From NCBI RefSeq assembly GCF_026626705.1, contig NZ_JAPNKC010000001.1:7272001-7336000 (forward strand): a stretch of 64,000 nucleotides of DNA, given 5' to 3'. A program made the position numbers and the translations under genes. Shown one piece after another: positions 44,763 through 53,431 of the stretch (the first letter of the stretch is position 1; each line of letters starts with the position of its first letter). Below the pieces are notes generated by a model. That model ran no database searches. It saw only the letters and a program-made list of their open reading frames with translations, and had not been told where the DNA came from. The stretch is from Pyxidicoccus sp. MSG2 (GTDB lineage: Bacteria; Myxococcota; Myxococcia; Myxococcales; Myxococcaceae).

Positions 44763-46288
44763 GCACGCCCATGGACACGGCCGCGAGCACGGCACCCGAA
44801 GCGGCGGCGCCCCCGGCGGGAGGCACGGCGGCGAGCGTGGCGCCGTGGTGGGAGCGGTGGGGAGACAGGCTCAACCCGCTGGTGGTGAAGGAGGTCCGCC
44901 AGGGCCTGCGCACGCGCATCTTCTGGGCGTGCTTCGGGCTGATGCTGCTGGCGTGCGTGGTGCTGTCGCTCATCGCCTACGTGGAGGTCCGCGAGGCGGC
45001 CTTCGCGCGCCATGGCCGGACCTACTTCTTCTCCTTCTTCTTCTGCCTGGGCGTGGTGCACTTCTTCGTCATCCCCTACAACGCGTACCGCTCCCTCGCG
45101 CGCGAGCGGGAGGACGAGACGTGGGTGCTGCTGGTGCTCACCGGCCTGGGGCCCCGCCGGATTCTGCGCGGCAAGGTGGCGTCGTACCTGGTGCAGGCGG
45201 GCCTGTATGCGTCGGCGGTGGGGCCCTTCCTGCTCTTCAGCTACTTCCTCAACGGCATCGCGTTGCCCAACATCCTCGTCATCCTGGCGCTGGGGGCGGC
45301 GTGGCTCGTCTTCCTCACGGTGGTGGGCGTGTGCGCGGCGACGCTGGCGGACGGGCGGTTGGGCCGCGCCTTCATCCACTTCACGCTGCTGGCCGCGCTG
45401 GCCACCGCGCTGGTGCAGGGGCTGGTGGCCGCGTTCGTGATGAGCGACGAGGGAGACCGGCTGCTGCGCGATGACGACTTCGTCTACGCGGCGGGAATCT
45501 CCCTGCTGTTGATGCTCACCGACGGGTGGCTGCTCTTCGAGGCCGCCGCGGCGCGGCTGTCGCTGCCGACGGAGGACTACACGCGCGGGCCACGCCGGGC
45601 GCTGCTGGTGCAGGTGCTGCTGGGCATGCTCGGCGGCGTGGCGGTGTGGTGGGCCGAGGGGCGCGACCACACCGCGTCGGAGATATTCGGCATCATGGGC
45701 GCGCTGCATCTGCTCGCGGTGGGGCTCTTCGTGGCCACGGACGCGGACGGCCAGGCACGGCCGCTGCGCGCGCTCACCCGGCCATGGTCGCTGCTGCGGC
45801 CGGGCGCGCTGCGGGGCTTCCGGCTGGTGGTGCTGTTGCTTGTGGCCTGGGGCGTGTGGTTCGTGGGGTTGGAGGTGCTGTCCGCGGACATGCCGCTGCG
45901 CGGGGAGTCGATGCGGATGGCGACCGTGGCGACGCCCACCTACGGCATCCTCTTCCTGTCGGTGGCGGTGCTGCTGGGACGGATGGGCCGCTCGGACCGG
46001 CTGTCCTCGCCCGCGGCGGTGCGCCTGCTCTTCGTGGCGTCGGCGGGCCTGGCGGCCGCGCTGCCTCCGCTGGCGGCCGTGCTGATGGAACTGGAAGGGG
46101 ATGACGGGCTCATGAACCTGCTCAACCCGGTGGTGGGCATCGTCAACTTCGGCTCGTATGACTACTCGACGTCGGGCTCGAAGATGACGTGGGCGCTGCT
46201 GGGCTTCGTGGTGGGTGTGGCGGCGCTGGCCGCGTTCGCCGCGGACCGGGTGCTCGCCGAGCGCGAGAATCGGGCCCACGCCTCGTGA
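44759..46288 (+). CDS. ABC-2-type transporter permease
   Basis: 509 residues from a GTG at 44759 that overlaps the ATPase stop. After a polar Ala/Pro-rich N-terminus the sequence NPLVVKEVRQGLRTRIFWAC is the usual entry to helix 1 of ABC-2 permeases. About twelve hydrophobic segments follow, including SFFFCLGVVHFFVIPYNAYR, then REREDETWVLLVLTG, a family-typical loop after helix 2. It forms the membrane channel with the upstream ATPase. The 12-helix size suggests two fused permease halves. The following DUF58 gene overlaps by four bases. Confidence 0.9.
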   Translation: MSTPMDTAASTAPEAAAPPAGGTAASVAPWWERWGDRLNPLVVKEVRQGLRTRIFWACFGLMLLACVVLSLIAYVEVREAAFARHGRTYFFSFFFCLGVVHFFVIPYNAYRSLAREREDETWVLLVLTGLGPRRILRGKVASYLVQAGLYASAVGPFLLFSYFLNGIALPNILVILALGAAWLVFLTVVGVCAATLADGRLGRAFIHFTLLAALATALVQGLVAAFVMSDEGDRLLRDDDFVYAAGISLLLMLTDGWLLFEAAAARLSLPTEDYTRGPRRALLVQVLLGMLGGVAVWWAEGRDHTASEIFGIMGALHLLAVGLFVATDADGQARPLRALTRPWSLLRPGALRGFRLVVLLLVAWGVWFVGLEVLSADMPLRGESMRMATVATPTYGILFLSVAVLLGRMGRSDRLSSPAAVRLLFVASAGLAAALPPLAAVLMELEGDDGLMNLLNPVVGIVNFGSYDYSTSGSKMTWALLGFVVGVAALAAFAADRVLAERENRAHAS

Positions 46289-47145
46289 GCGCGAGGATGG
46301 ACGAGGCGGCTGTCGCGCGGCTGGTGCCGGGGCTGGGACTGGCGCTTCCGCGCGTGCCCCACCGGGGCCGGGTGGGCGAGGTGCGCGCCACGTCCGCCGG
46401 AAGCTCGCTGGAGCTGCACGACTTCCGTGCGTACCAGCCGGGTGATGACTTGCGGCAGGTGGACTGGAATGCGGTGGCCCGCACGGGGGAGCTCATCCTG
46501 CGCATCCGCCAGGACGAGGTGTCGCCTCGCGTGGAGGTGGTGCTGGATGGCTCCCGCTCCATGGCGCTGTCGCCTCGCAAGGCGGCGTGCGCGCGCGAGG
46601 TGGCGCTGCTCACGGCGGAGGTGGCGGCGCGGCAGGGACTGTCGCCCACGTTGATGGTGGCGGGGACGCGGCCGGAGCGGGCGCAGGGGAATGCGTGCCG
46701 GGCGGCGCTCCATGCGGCGGAGTTCGACGCACGGGATGACTTGTCGGCGTCGCTGGGACGGCTGCCTCCGCTGCGCCCGTGCGGGCTGCGGGTGGTGGTG
46801 AGCGACTTCCTCTTCGAGGCGGACCTGCCGGCGCTGTGCTCGCGCCTGTCGCGCGGGGCGTCGGGGGTATTCCTGGCACAGGTGCTGGACGCGGAGGACC
46901 TGGACCCTTCGGGCGGGGAGGGGGCGCGACTGGTGGACGCGGAAAGCGGCGCGGCGCTGGAGGAGTTGCTGACAGAGGACGTGCTGGCCGCGTACTCGCG
47001 CCGGTTCGCGGAGCACCAGCGCGGGTTGAGGGCCGCTGCCATGCGGGCGCGCGGGACGCTGGTGACGGCTCCAGCGTCGGAGTCGCTCGCGGCGCTGGTG
47101 GCCGGGCCGCTGCGGCCCCTGTTCATCGCGGGAGGTGGGGCGTGA
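46285..47145 (+). CDS. DUF58 (VWA-like) protein
   Basis: 286 residues from a GTG at 46285 in a GTGA overlap (an ATG at 46297 is an alternative). The DUF58 core motif LHDFRAYQPGDDLRQVDWNA is followed by VARTGELILRIRQDEV and VEVVLDGSRSMALS, where DGSRS is a VWA-like metal site. DUF58 proteins accompany MoxR ATPases across bacteria and are thought to be their VWA-type adaptors. No membrane helix is predicted. The next gene (BatA-like) again overlaps by four bases. Confidence 0.93.
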   Translation: MSARMDEAAVARLVPGLGLALPRVPHRGRVGEVRATSAGSSLELHDFRAYQPGDDLRQVDWNAVARTGELILRIRQDEVSPRVEVVLDGSRSMALSPRKAACAREVALLTAEVAARQGLSPTLMVAGTRPERAQGNACRAALHAAEFDARDDLSASLGRLPPLRPCGLRVVVSDFLFEADLPALCSRLSRGASGVFLAQVLDAEDLDPSGGEGARLVDAESGAALEELLTEDVLAAYSRRFAEHQRGLRAAAMRARGTLVTAPASESLAALVAGPLRPLFIAGGGA

Positions 47146-48869
47146 GCTTCGGCTTTCCGTGGGGGCTCTTGGCCCTGGGGGCGCTGGCGCCGCTCGTCGC
47201 CGCGTATTTCCTGCGTCGCCGGCAGAAGCCCGTCGTGGTGAGCGCGCTGTTCCTGTGGCGCACGCCGCGTCCCCGCGCCGAGGCGGGCCCACGCTTCGAG
47301 CGCTTCACGCGCGAGGCCTCGCTGCTGCTGGAGGTCCTGGCCGTCGTGGCCGTGGCGCTGTTCCTCGCGGACGTGCGGCTCGGTGAGACGGCGAGAACGC
47401 GGCACCTGGTGCTGGTCGTGGACGGCAGCCTGTCCATGTCCGCGCGCGGCCGGGACGGGGTGACGGTGCTGGAGAAGGCGCGCCAGGAGGCCGCGAAGCG
47501 CGTGGAGGAGGTGGACGCCACGCAGGTGACGGTGCTGGCCAGTGGCATCGCCCCGCGCGTGCTGGCGGGCCCGGAGGCGGAGCCTTCGCGTGCGCTCGCG
47601 GCGCTGGAGTCCTTTCATGCGCAGGGCGCGGACCATGACCCCGTGCCCACGTTGATATGGGCGCAGGAGCTGGCCGGTGCCGGCAGGCGCGTGGTCTTCC
47701 TCACCGACGTGGCTCCGGAGAACGCGGCCCTCGTGCCGGACTCGGTGCGGTGGATGGCGCTGGGGTCGGGGCGCGACAACGTGGCGCTCGTCTCCGCGCA
47801 GCGGCGGGACGAGGGCGCCACGGCCACGGTGACGCTGCGGGTGGCGCGCTTCGGCGCGGGGCCTCGGGAGGTGGAGGCACGGGTGCGCGCGCAGCCCGGC
47901 CCCGGCGCGAAGCAGGGCACCGAGCGCGTGGAGCGCGTGCAACTCCCCGACGAGGGCACCGCCACCGTGCGCCTCACCTTCCAGGGCGCGGGGGAGGTGG
48001 AGGTCTCCCTGCCCGACGATGCGCTGCCCGAGGATGGACGCGTCCGCCTGTCGCCCGCGCCGTTGCGTCCCATCGCGGTGGGACTCGCGGAGGGGCTCGC
48101 GGCGCCCGAGCGTCAGGCCGTGGAGCGCTTCCTCGCGGTGGCGCCCGAGGTGGAGAAGGGCACTCCGACGACTGGAGAGACGCTGCTCATCGGCCCCCGG
48201 GGGACGGATGCGCGGGTGACGGTGGGCGCGGCGGGGACGCTGCGCACCTTCCTGGGGCCGTTCTTCGCCGAGAAGGGCCACCCACTGCTGGATGACGTGC
48301 AGCTCGCGGGCGTGCGGTGGACCGCGGGGGACAACCCGCCCGGGCGTCCGCTGGTGACGGCGGGTGAGGCGGTGCTCGTGTCCGAGGAAGAGGGCGGCCG
48401 GGTGCACCTCAACGTGGACCTGACGCGCTCCAACGTCCAGCGCGTGACGGCGTGGCCGGTGCTGCTGGGCAACCTGGTGCGCGAGGCGCGGCGCACGCGC
48501 GAGGGCTTCCCCCGGCGGCAGCTCACCCTGGGCGAGCCCCTGCCCGTGGTGACGGTGCCCGGCGCGCGCTACACGCTGGTGGGCCCGGAGGGACGCCGTC
48601 CCGTGTTTGGCGCGGGGGCGGTGGACCTGCCACCGCCTTCGGGTCCGGGCCGCTACGTGCTGGAGCGCGACGGGGACGAGGTGGACACGGCGGAGGTGCT
48701 TGCCCTGGACGCCCGCGAGTCGGACCTGCGCGGGCGTGGCGCCGCGGACGTGGCGGCGCGCGAGGCGGGTGATGACGAGGAGCACGGCGCGCCGGGACGG
48801 GCGCGCTGGCCCCTGGTCCTGCTGCTGGCCGCGTTGGTCGCGGACTTCTACGTCACCCGGCGCGTATGA
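47142..48869 (+). CDS. BatA-type VWA membrane protein
   Basis: 575 residues from a GTG at 47142. The N-terminal BatA block FGFPWGLLALGALAPLVAAY and FLRRRQKPVVVSALFLWRTP are characteristic, with a second helix at about 57-75 (EASLLLEVLAVVAVALFLAD). The VWA domain has an intact MIDAS start (LVVDGSLSMSARG). The C-terminus ends in another membrane helix (WPLVLLLAALVADFYVTRR), so the large middle part is periplasmic. It probably works with MoxR and DUF58 in envelope maintenance. Its stop forms an ATGA overlap with the 31-codon reading frame that leads to the next VWA gene. Confidence 0.9.
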   Translation: MSFGFPWGLLALGALAPLVAAYFLRRRQKPVVVSALFLWRTPRPRAEAGPRFERFTREASLLLEVLAVVAVALFLADVRLGETARTRHLVLVVDGSLSMSARGRDGVTVLEKARQEAAKRVEEVDATQVTVLASGIAPRVLAGPEAEPSRALAALESFHAQGADHDPVPTLIWAQELAGAGRRVVFLTDVAPENAALVPDSVRWMALGSGRDNVALVSAQRRDEGATATVTLRVARFGAGPREVEARVRAQPGPGAKQGTERVERVQLPDEGTATVRLTFQGAGEVEVSLPDDALPEDGRVRLSPAPLRPIAVGLAEGLAAPERQAVERFLAVAPEVEKGTPTTGETLLIGPRGTDARVTVGAAGTLRTFLGPFFAEKGHPLLDDVQLAGVRWTAGDNPPGRPLVTAGEAVLVSEEEGGRVHLNVDLTRSNVQRVTAWPVLLGNLVREARRTREGFPRRQLTLGEPLPVVTVPGARYTLVGPEGRRPVFGAGAVDLPPPSGPGRYVLERDGDEVDTAEVLALDARESDLRGRGAADVAAREAGDDEEHGAPGRARWPLVLLLAALVADFYVTRRV

Positions 48870-48961
48870 GTGCACAGGCCATGCAAGGGAACGAACAACA
48901 GGCCGCGCCAGACGGCCCCCCGAAAACTCCACCCGCAGGCGCCAGGCTCCTCTCGCGATGA
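48866..48961 (+). CDS. 31-residue bridging reading frame between two VWA genes (possible coupling microprotein)
   Basis: The only gap in this tightly overlapping gene run is filled exactly by a 31-codon frame whose ATG overlaps the upstream stop (ATGA, 48866-48869) and whose TGA overlaps the downstream ATG (ATGA, 48958-48961). The peptide starts MSAQAMQGNEQQAA and is Pro/Ala/Gln-rich with no hydrophobic segment. Third-position G/C is about 65 percent (20 of 31), well below its neighbours, so it may serve reinitiation rather than encode a selected protein. No ribosome site precedes the downstream ATG, which fits coupling. Confidence 0.45.
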   Translation: MSAQAMQGNEQQAAPDGPPKTPPAGARLLSR

Positions 48962-51723
48962 CCTTCTCCCTTCCCCAGGCGTGGGTGCTGCTGCTGCCGC
49001 TGGGCCTCTTCCTCTGGAAGTACGGCCGGCGGCCCGGTCCGCCCATGTGGCTGCGGGCCGCGCTGCTGGTGCTCGCGGTGGGCGCGCTGTCCGGCCCCGA
49101 GCTGCGGCTGGCGGACGCGGGCAGCGACGTCGTCGTGGTGGTGGACCGCTCCGCCTCCATGCCCCGCGACGTGGACCGCACCGCGCAGGAGCTCATCACC
49201 CTGCTGGAGGCGCAGCGCCGTCCCGGAGACCGCGTGGGCGTCATCACCTTCGGCCGCGAGCCCCGCGTGGAGCAGTCGCTGTCCACCGCCGGCCGCTTCG
49301 GCGGCTTCTCGCGGCCGGTGGATGTGGAGGCGTCGGACCTGGCCGCCGCGCTGGATGCGGCGGGCGGCCTCATTCCCGACGAGCGCACCGGTCGCGTGCT
49401 GGTGCTGTCCGACGGGCGGGCCACGGGCGTGGACGCGCGCGGCGCGGCGCGGAGGCTGGCGGCGCGAGGGCTCGCCGTGGACTGGCGCCAGCTCGCCCGG
49501 CCCGAGCCTCCGCTGGACGTCGCCGTCGTCTCGCTGGACGTGCCCGGCTCCGTGGCCGTGCGCGAGCCGTTCCAGTTCTCCGCCGTGGTGCACGCCACGG
49601 CGGCCGTCACCGGCAAGGTGCGCCTGGAGCGCAACGGCCGCGTGCTGGTGCAGGGCCCCTTCGACTTCACGCCCGGCGCCAACGTGTTGCCGCTCCGGGA
49701 CTTGGTGGAGGAGCCGGGGCTCGTGCGCTACCAGCTCACGGTGGAGGCCCCCGGCGACGGTGTCACGGAGAACGACAAGGGGCTCGCGGTGCTGCGCGTG
49801 GAGGGACCGCCGCGCGTGCTGCTCTTGACGAACCAGCCCCGGGGCACACTCGCGAAGGCGCTCGCGGAGACGGGCATGCAGGTGGACGTCCGCGCGCCCT
49901 TCCGGCTCACGCTGGATGATTTGGACGGCGTGGGCTCGGTGGTGCTGGAGAACGTGGACGCCAACACGCTGGGCGAGCCGGGGCTCCTCTCGCTGGCGTC
50001 CTATGTGGAGCAGGCGGGGGGCGGGCTCGTGATGACGGGCGGGCGCAGCAGCTTCGGCGAGGGCGGCTACCGGCGCTCACCGGTGGAGCCGCTGCTGCCG
50101 GTGTCGCTGGAGATGCGCGAGGAGCAGCGCCGCGCGGCCGTGGCGCTGAGCGTGTTGATGGACTGCTCGTGCTCCATGGGCGTCACCGTGCCCGACGGGC
50201 GCACGAAGATGGAGCTGGCCGCCGAGGGCGTCGTCGCCGCGCTCACGCTGCTCAATCCGAAGGACGAGGTCTCCGTCCACATGGTGGACACGGAGTCCCA
50301 CGAAATCTTCCCGCTCAGCTCGGTGGAGGCGGGCCTGCCGCTGAACGAGGTGGCGCGAGGCTTCAGCGGGGGCGGCGGCATCTACGTGGGTGAGGCGCTG
50401 CGCACGGGCCGGGAAGAAATCCTTCGCAGCGACAAGCCCACGCGGCACGTGCTGCTCTTCTCCGACGCGGCGGACTCCGAGGAGCCGGACGACTACCAGC
50501 GCACGCTGGCGGAGCTGCGCGCGAAGGACGTGACGGTGTCCGTCATCGGCCTGGGCTCGCCGAAGGATTCGGACGCGGACCTGCTGAAGGAGGTGGCCTC
50601 ACGCGGCGGCGGGCGCATCTACTTCGCGGAGGATGCGATGAGCCTGCCGCGCATCTTCAGCCAGGAGACGCTCACGGTGGCGCGCGCCACCTTCGTGGAC
50701 GAGCCCGCCTCGATGGAGGGCGCCCCGGACCTTCCGTTGCTGGGCCGCTTGTCGCCGCAGGGGCTGCCGCAGGTGGGCGGCTACAACCTCACGTACCTCA
50801 AGCCGCGCGCCAGCGTGGCGCTGCGCACGCTGGACACCAACACCGCGCCGGTGCTGGCCATGTGGCCGCGCGGCGCGGGGCGCACGGTGGCCTTCACCGC
50901 GGAGGTGGACGGGCCGTACACGGGCGAGCTGCGCCAGTGGAGCGCGCTGCGCGCGGCGCTGGAGGCCATGGTGCGCTGGACGCTCGCGGGCGCGACGCCC
51001 GTGGGCGAAGCGGTGGTGCGCTCCGAGCGGCGGGGCCACCTGCTGCGCGTGACGTTGGATTTGCCTCCCGGCGAGCCGCTGCCGGGCGCGCTGCCCACGC
51101 TGGTGCTGCTGCCCGGGGACGGGCGCACCGCCCAGGTGGAGAAGCCCATGCGCTGGGAGGACGAGGACCGGCTGGTGGCCGAGTACCCGCTGCAGGGCAG
51201 TGGCACGTGGCACCCGGTGGTGCGCCTGGGCTCGCGGGTGCTGCGCGCGCCGCCGGTGACGCTGCCGTACGCACCGGAGTTCGAGCCCGGCAGCGTGAAG
51301 GAGGGCCTGGAGTTGCTGCGCGCGGTGGCGGCCGTGGGGGGCGGCGTGGAGCGCCTCTCCATGACGGGCCTCTTCATGGAGGCGCCCGAGTCGCAAGGCC
51401 GGCTCGCCCTGGCACCGTGGTTGGTGGGCCTGGCGCTGGCCGTGCTGCTGGCGGAGGTGGCCGTGCGCCGCTTCCTCTCCGGGCCTCGCGTGCGCAAGCC
51501 AGCCTCGGTGACGGTGGCCAGGCCCGCGTTCGCGGGTGTGCCGGCTGTCAGTGCCGCGCCTGTTCGCGCGGCTCCCACCGTGGAGGTGAAGCGCGGCACG
51601 GAGGAGCAGGGCGAGGCGACGGCGGCTCCCACCGACACCGCGGTCGCGAAGCCGAAGGAGGGCGGGGTGGATTCCGCGCTGGAGGCGGCTCGCGCCCGCT
51701 CCCGCCGACGGCTGGACCGGTGA
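48958..51723 (+). CDS. Large membrane protein with two VWA domains
   Basis: 921 residues. An N-terminal helix pair (about 4-20 and 30-50) resembles BatA-type proteins. VWA 1 begins VVVDRSASMPRDVD (Asp63), and a GATase1-like segment follows at about 290-385 (VLLLTNQPRGTLAKALAETG, VMTGGRSSFGEGGYRRSPVE). VWA 2 begins SVLMDCSCSMGVTV (Asp402) with VLLFSDAADSEE later. A C-terminal membrane helix (about 818-838) leads to a short Ala/Pro-rich cytoplasmic tail. Both MIDAS DxSxS motifs are intact. This is the last gene of the MoxR/ABC/VWA operon, joined to it through the 31-codon frame. The order VWA-GATase1-like-VWA in one chain is typical of this group. Confidence 0.9.
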   Translation: MTFSLPQAWVLLLPLGLFLWKYGRRPGPPMWLRAALLVLAVGALSGPELRLADAGSDVVVVVDRSASMPRDVDRTAQELITLLEAQRRPGDRVGVITFGREPRVEQSLSTAGRFGGFSRPVDVEASDLAAALDAAGGLIPDERTGRVLVLSDGRATGVDARGAARRLAARGLAVDWRQLARPEPPLDVAVVSLDVPGSVAVREPFQFSAVVHATAAVTGKVRLERNGRVLVQGPFDFTPGANVLPLRDLVEEPGLVRYQLTVEAPGDGVTENDKGLAVLRVEGPPRVLLLTNQPRGTLAKALAETGMQVDVRAPFRLTLDDLDGVGSVVLENVDANTLGEPGLLSLASYVEQAGGGLVMTGGRSSFGEGGYRRSPVEPLLPVSLEMREEQRRAAVALSVLMDCSCSMGVTVPDGRTKMELAAEGVVAALTLLNPKDEVSVHMVDTESHEIFPLSSVEAGLPLNEVARGFSGGGGIYVGEALRTGREEILRSDKPTRHVLLFSDAADSEEPDDYQRTLAELRAKDVTVSVIGLGSPKDSDADLLKEVASRGGGRIYFAEDAMSLPRIFSQETLTVARATFVDEPASMEGAPDLPLLGRLSPQGLPQVGGYNLTYLKPRASVALRTLDTNTAPVLAMWPRGAGRTVAFTAEVDGPYTGELRQWSALRAALEAMVRWTLAGATPVGEAVVRSERRGHLLRVTLDLPPGEPLPGALPTLVLLPGDGRTAQVEKPMRWEDEDRLVAEYPLQGSGTWHPVVRLGSRVLRAPPVTLPYAPEFEPGSVKEGLELLRAVAAVGGGVERLSMTGLFMEAPESQGRLALAPWLVGLALAVLLAEVAVRRFLSGPRVRKPASVTVARPAFAGVPAVSAAPVRAAPTVEVKRGTEEQGEATAAPTDTAVAKPKEGGVDSALEAARARSRRRLDR

Positions 51724-52165
51724 CGCGCGGAGGTGGCGGCGCGCTCGGGCCCATGCATGGCTCACGACGTCGCGAACGCTGGCGGCAGCTCCCGTTGGAG
51801 GCGGGAACGCGCGAGCGGCGGTAGCGCAACGGATGGAAGGTGCGGGCTGGCCGGACTCGGATGGAGATCAGCGCTGAGGCACAGCCCGCGATGAAAAAGT
51901 GCAGGCCGCCCCGGGTTCGAGATGGGCAGTCAATGGTGTGGGGCGGCCCGCGGTGAAACGGTGCGGGTCGTCCCGGACTCAGGATGCAAAATCACAGTTG
52001 GGGGGCGACCTGCGGTGAGGCACGGGTGACCCCAAGCTCGGAGGGGGAACACAGATGCAGGGCAACCCGTTCCCCGTGGGGCTCACAGGGCGAAGAGGAA
52101 GATACACGGCAAGTGTGTTCAACGCAACAGAATTGGAAAATTCCTTAGGGGCGAGAATCTACGAC
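51724..52165. other. Intergenic region after the MoxR operon holding a hairpin repeat array
   Basis: 442 bases without a convincing gene. Bases 51841-52015 hold three tandem structured repeats (separate entry), with a possible degenerate fourth at about 52022-52070. The sequence from 52055 is open into the AlkD-like gene but lacks family similarity until 52166. I see no clear terminator for the MoxR operon other than these hairpins. Confidence 0.6.
51841..52015. repeat. Tandem array of three about 60-base hairpin repeats with compensatory stem changes
   Basis: Unit 1: stem 51842-51852 with 51878-51889 (11 pairs, one bulge). Unit 2: 51901-51912 with 51940-51951 (11 of 12 pairs). Unit 3: 51963-51974 with 52002-52013 (12 pairs including two G-U). 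Units start 59 and 62 bases apart. Loops of 25-27 bases share GG(A/G)(C/T)TC then GATG then TCA. Stem positions 6, 7 and 9 change in concert between units (for example C-G to U-A). Structure is therefore conserved more than sequence. No protein reading is apparent. Confidence 0.65.
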
Positions 52166-53431
52166 ATGGACCTCCAAGAGACGATGCGGGAGCTGGAGTC
52201 ATTGGGTTCGGAGCAGACCCGGAAGACGTTCCTTCGTCACGGTGCGTCGGAGCCGCTCTTCGGCGTGAAGTTCGGGGACCTGGAGAAGCTGCGCAAGCGC
52301 ATCCGGACGAACGCCGGGCTCGCCGAGGCGCTGTGGGACACGGGCAACGCGGATGCGCGCATGCTGGCGACGATGGTGGCCGATGCCGCCGCCATGTCGT
52401 GGGAGCACCTGAATGCCTGGGCCCAGGCGATCAACTGGCACTCGCTGGTGGATGTCTTCGTGAGCAACGTGGCGCTGCGCTCACCGCACTTCAGGACGGC
52501 GGTGGAGACGTGGACGGCGCAGGCCGGGGAGCTGCAGAGCCGCGCGGGCTGGCAGTTGCTGGCGGCGCTGGCCACCAAGACGACGAACCTGGTCGACGCG
52601 GAGCTTGCCCCCTGGCTGCCGCGCATCGAGCAGGGCATCCACACCGCGCAGAACCGCGTGCGCGAAGCGATGAACACCGCGCTGATTGCCATTGGCGGGA
52701 GGGGTGGGCCGCTGCGGGAGACGGCACTCGAGGTGGCGAAGCGCATCGGCAAGGTGGAGGTCGACCACGGTGACACCGCCTGCGAGACGCCAGATGCGGC
52801 GGAGTACATCGAGCGGATTCGCGCCCGGAAGGAGGGGGGCATGGCGAAGGCCGCCGCCGTGGCGAAGAACGCCGTGGACAGCGTGAAGGACATGGCGGCG
52901 AAGGCTCAGGGCGTGGCGTCGTCGGGCGCGATGAACGCCGTGGCGAACGCGAAGAACGTGATGGCCGGCGCGAGGAGCGTCGTGAGCAGTGCGCAGGGCG
53001 TGGTGTCGGCAGTGGCGAAGAAGGCGGCCGCCGGTGCGCGGAACGTGGTCTCCGGTACGGCGCGGAAGGCGCCCTCGGGTGTGAAGACGGCTGCGGCGAA
53101 GAAGGCCCCGGCTCGCGCGAAGAAGAACGGGGCGGCGAAGAAGGCCAGCCCGGCGTCCACAGCTCGCAAGGCGGCGCCGACGAAGCGTGCCTCCACCACG
53201 GCGAAGAAGGCCACCGCGAAGCGCGGCGCTTCTACCCAGACGAAGAGGACCCCGGTGCCTCGGGCTGCCCCCGCGTCGAAGCGGGCCACGGCGAAGCGAG
53301 CCGCTCCCGCACCGAAGCGGGCCACGGTGAAGCGAGTCGCTCCCGCATCGAGACGGGCCACGGCGAAGAAGGCGGCGACACCGAGCCGGAGCAGGACCGG
53401 CGTGAAGAAGGGCTCACGGTCCCGCTCCTGA
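52166..53431 (+). CDS. AlkD-like DNA alkylation-repair protein with histone-H1-like C-terminal tail
   Basis: 421 residues from the ATG at 52166. Residues 1-215 match the DNA_alkylation repair (AlkD) HEAT-repeat family: LESLGSEQTRKTFLRHGASE, LFGVKFGDLEKLRKRIRTN, LWDTGNADARMLATMVAD and SWEHLNAWAQAINWHSLVD. AlkD proteins are base glycosylases or DNA-binding relatives. From about 230 to the end the protein is Ala/Lys/Arg/Ser-rich with KKA, KRA and AKKAPA blocks, including imperfect repeats APASKRATAKRAAPAPKRAT, just like eukaryotic histone H1 tails and bacterial H1-like proteins. The tail would bind DNA nonspecifically. The catalytic Asp/Trp of AlkD are not verified here. Confidence 0.85.
   Translation: MDLQETMRELESLGSEQTRKTFLRHGASEPLFGVKFGDLEKLRKRIRTNAGLAEALWDTGNADARMLATMVADAAAMSWEHLNAWAQAINWHSLVDVFVSNVALRSPHFRTAVETWTAQAGELQSRAGWQLLAALATKTTNLVDAELAPWLPRIEQGIHTAQNRVREAMNTALIAIGGRGGPLRETALEVAKRIGKVEVDHGDTACETPDAAEYIERIRARKEGGMAKAAAVAKNAVDSVKDMAAKAQGVASSGAMNAVANAKNVMAGARSVVSSAQGVVSAVAKKAAAGARNVVSGTARKAPSGVKTAAAKKAPARAKKNGAAKKASPASTARKAAPTKRASTTAKKATAKRGASTQTKRTPVPRAAPASKRATAKRAAPAPKRATVKRVAPASRRATAKKAATPSRSRTGVKKGSRSRS

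Noticed and set aside
52055..52165. In-frame upstream extension of the AlkD-like gene
   Set aside because: It lacks family similarity, overlaps the hairpin array and ends before the conserved start of the AlkD domain at the ATG 52166.
53060..53420. Short tandem repeats (gcgaagc-type)
   Set aside because: These are codons of the Lys/Arg/Ala-rich H1-like tail and follow the reading frame.
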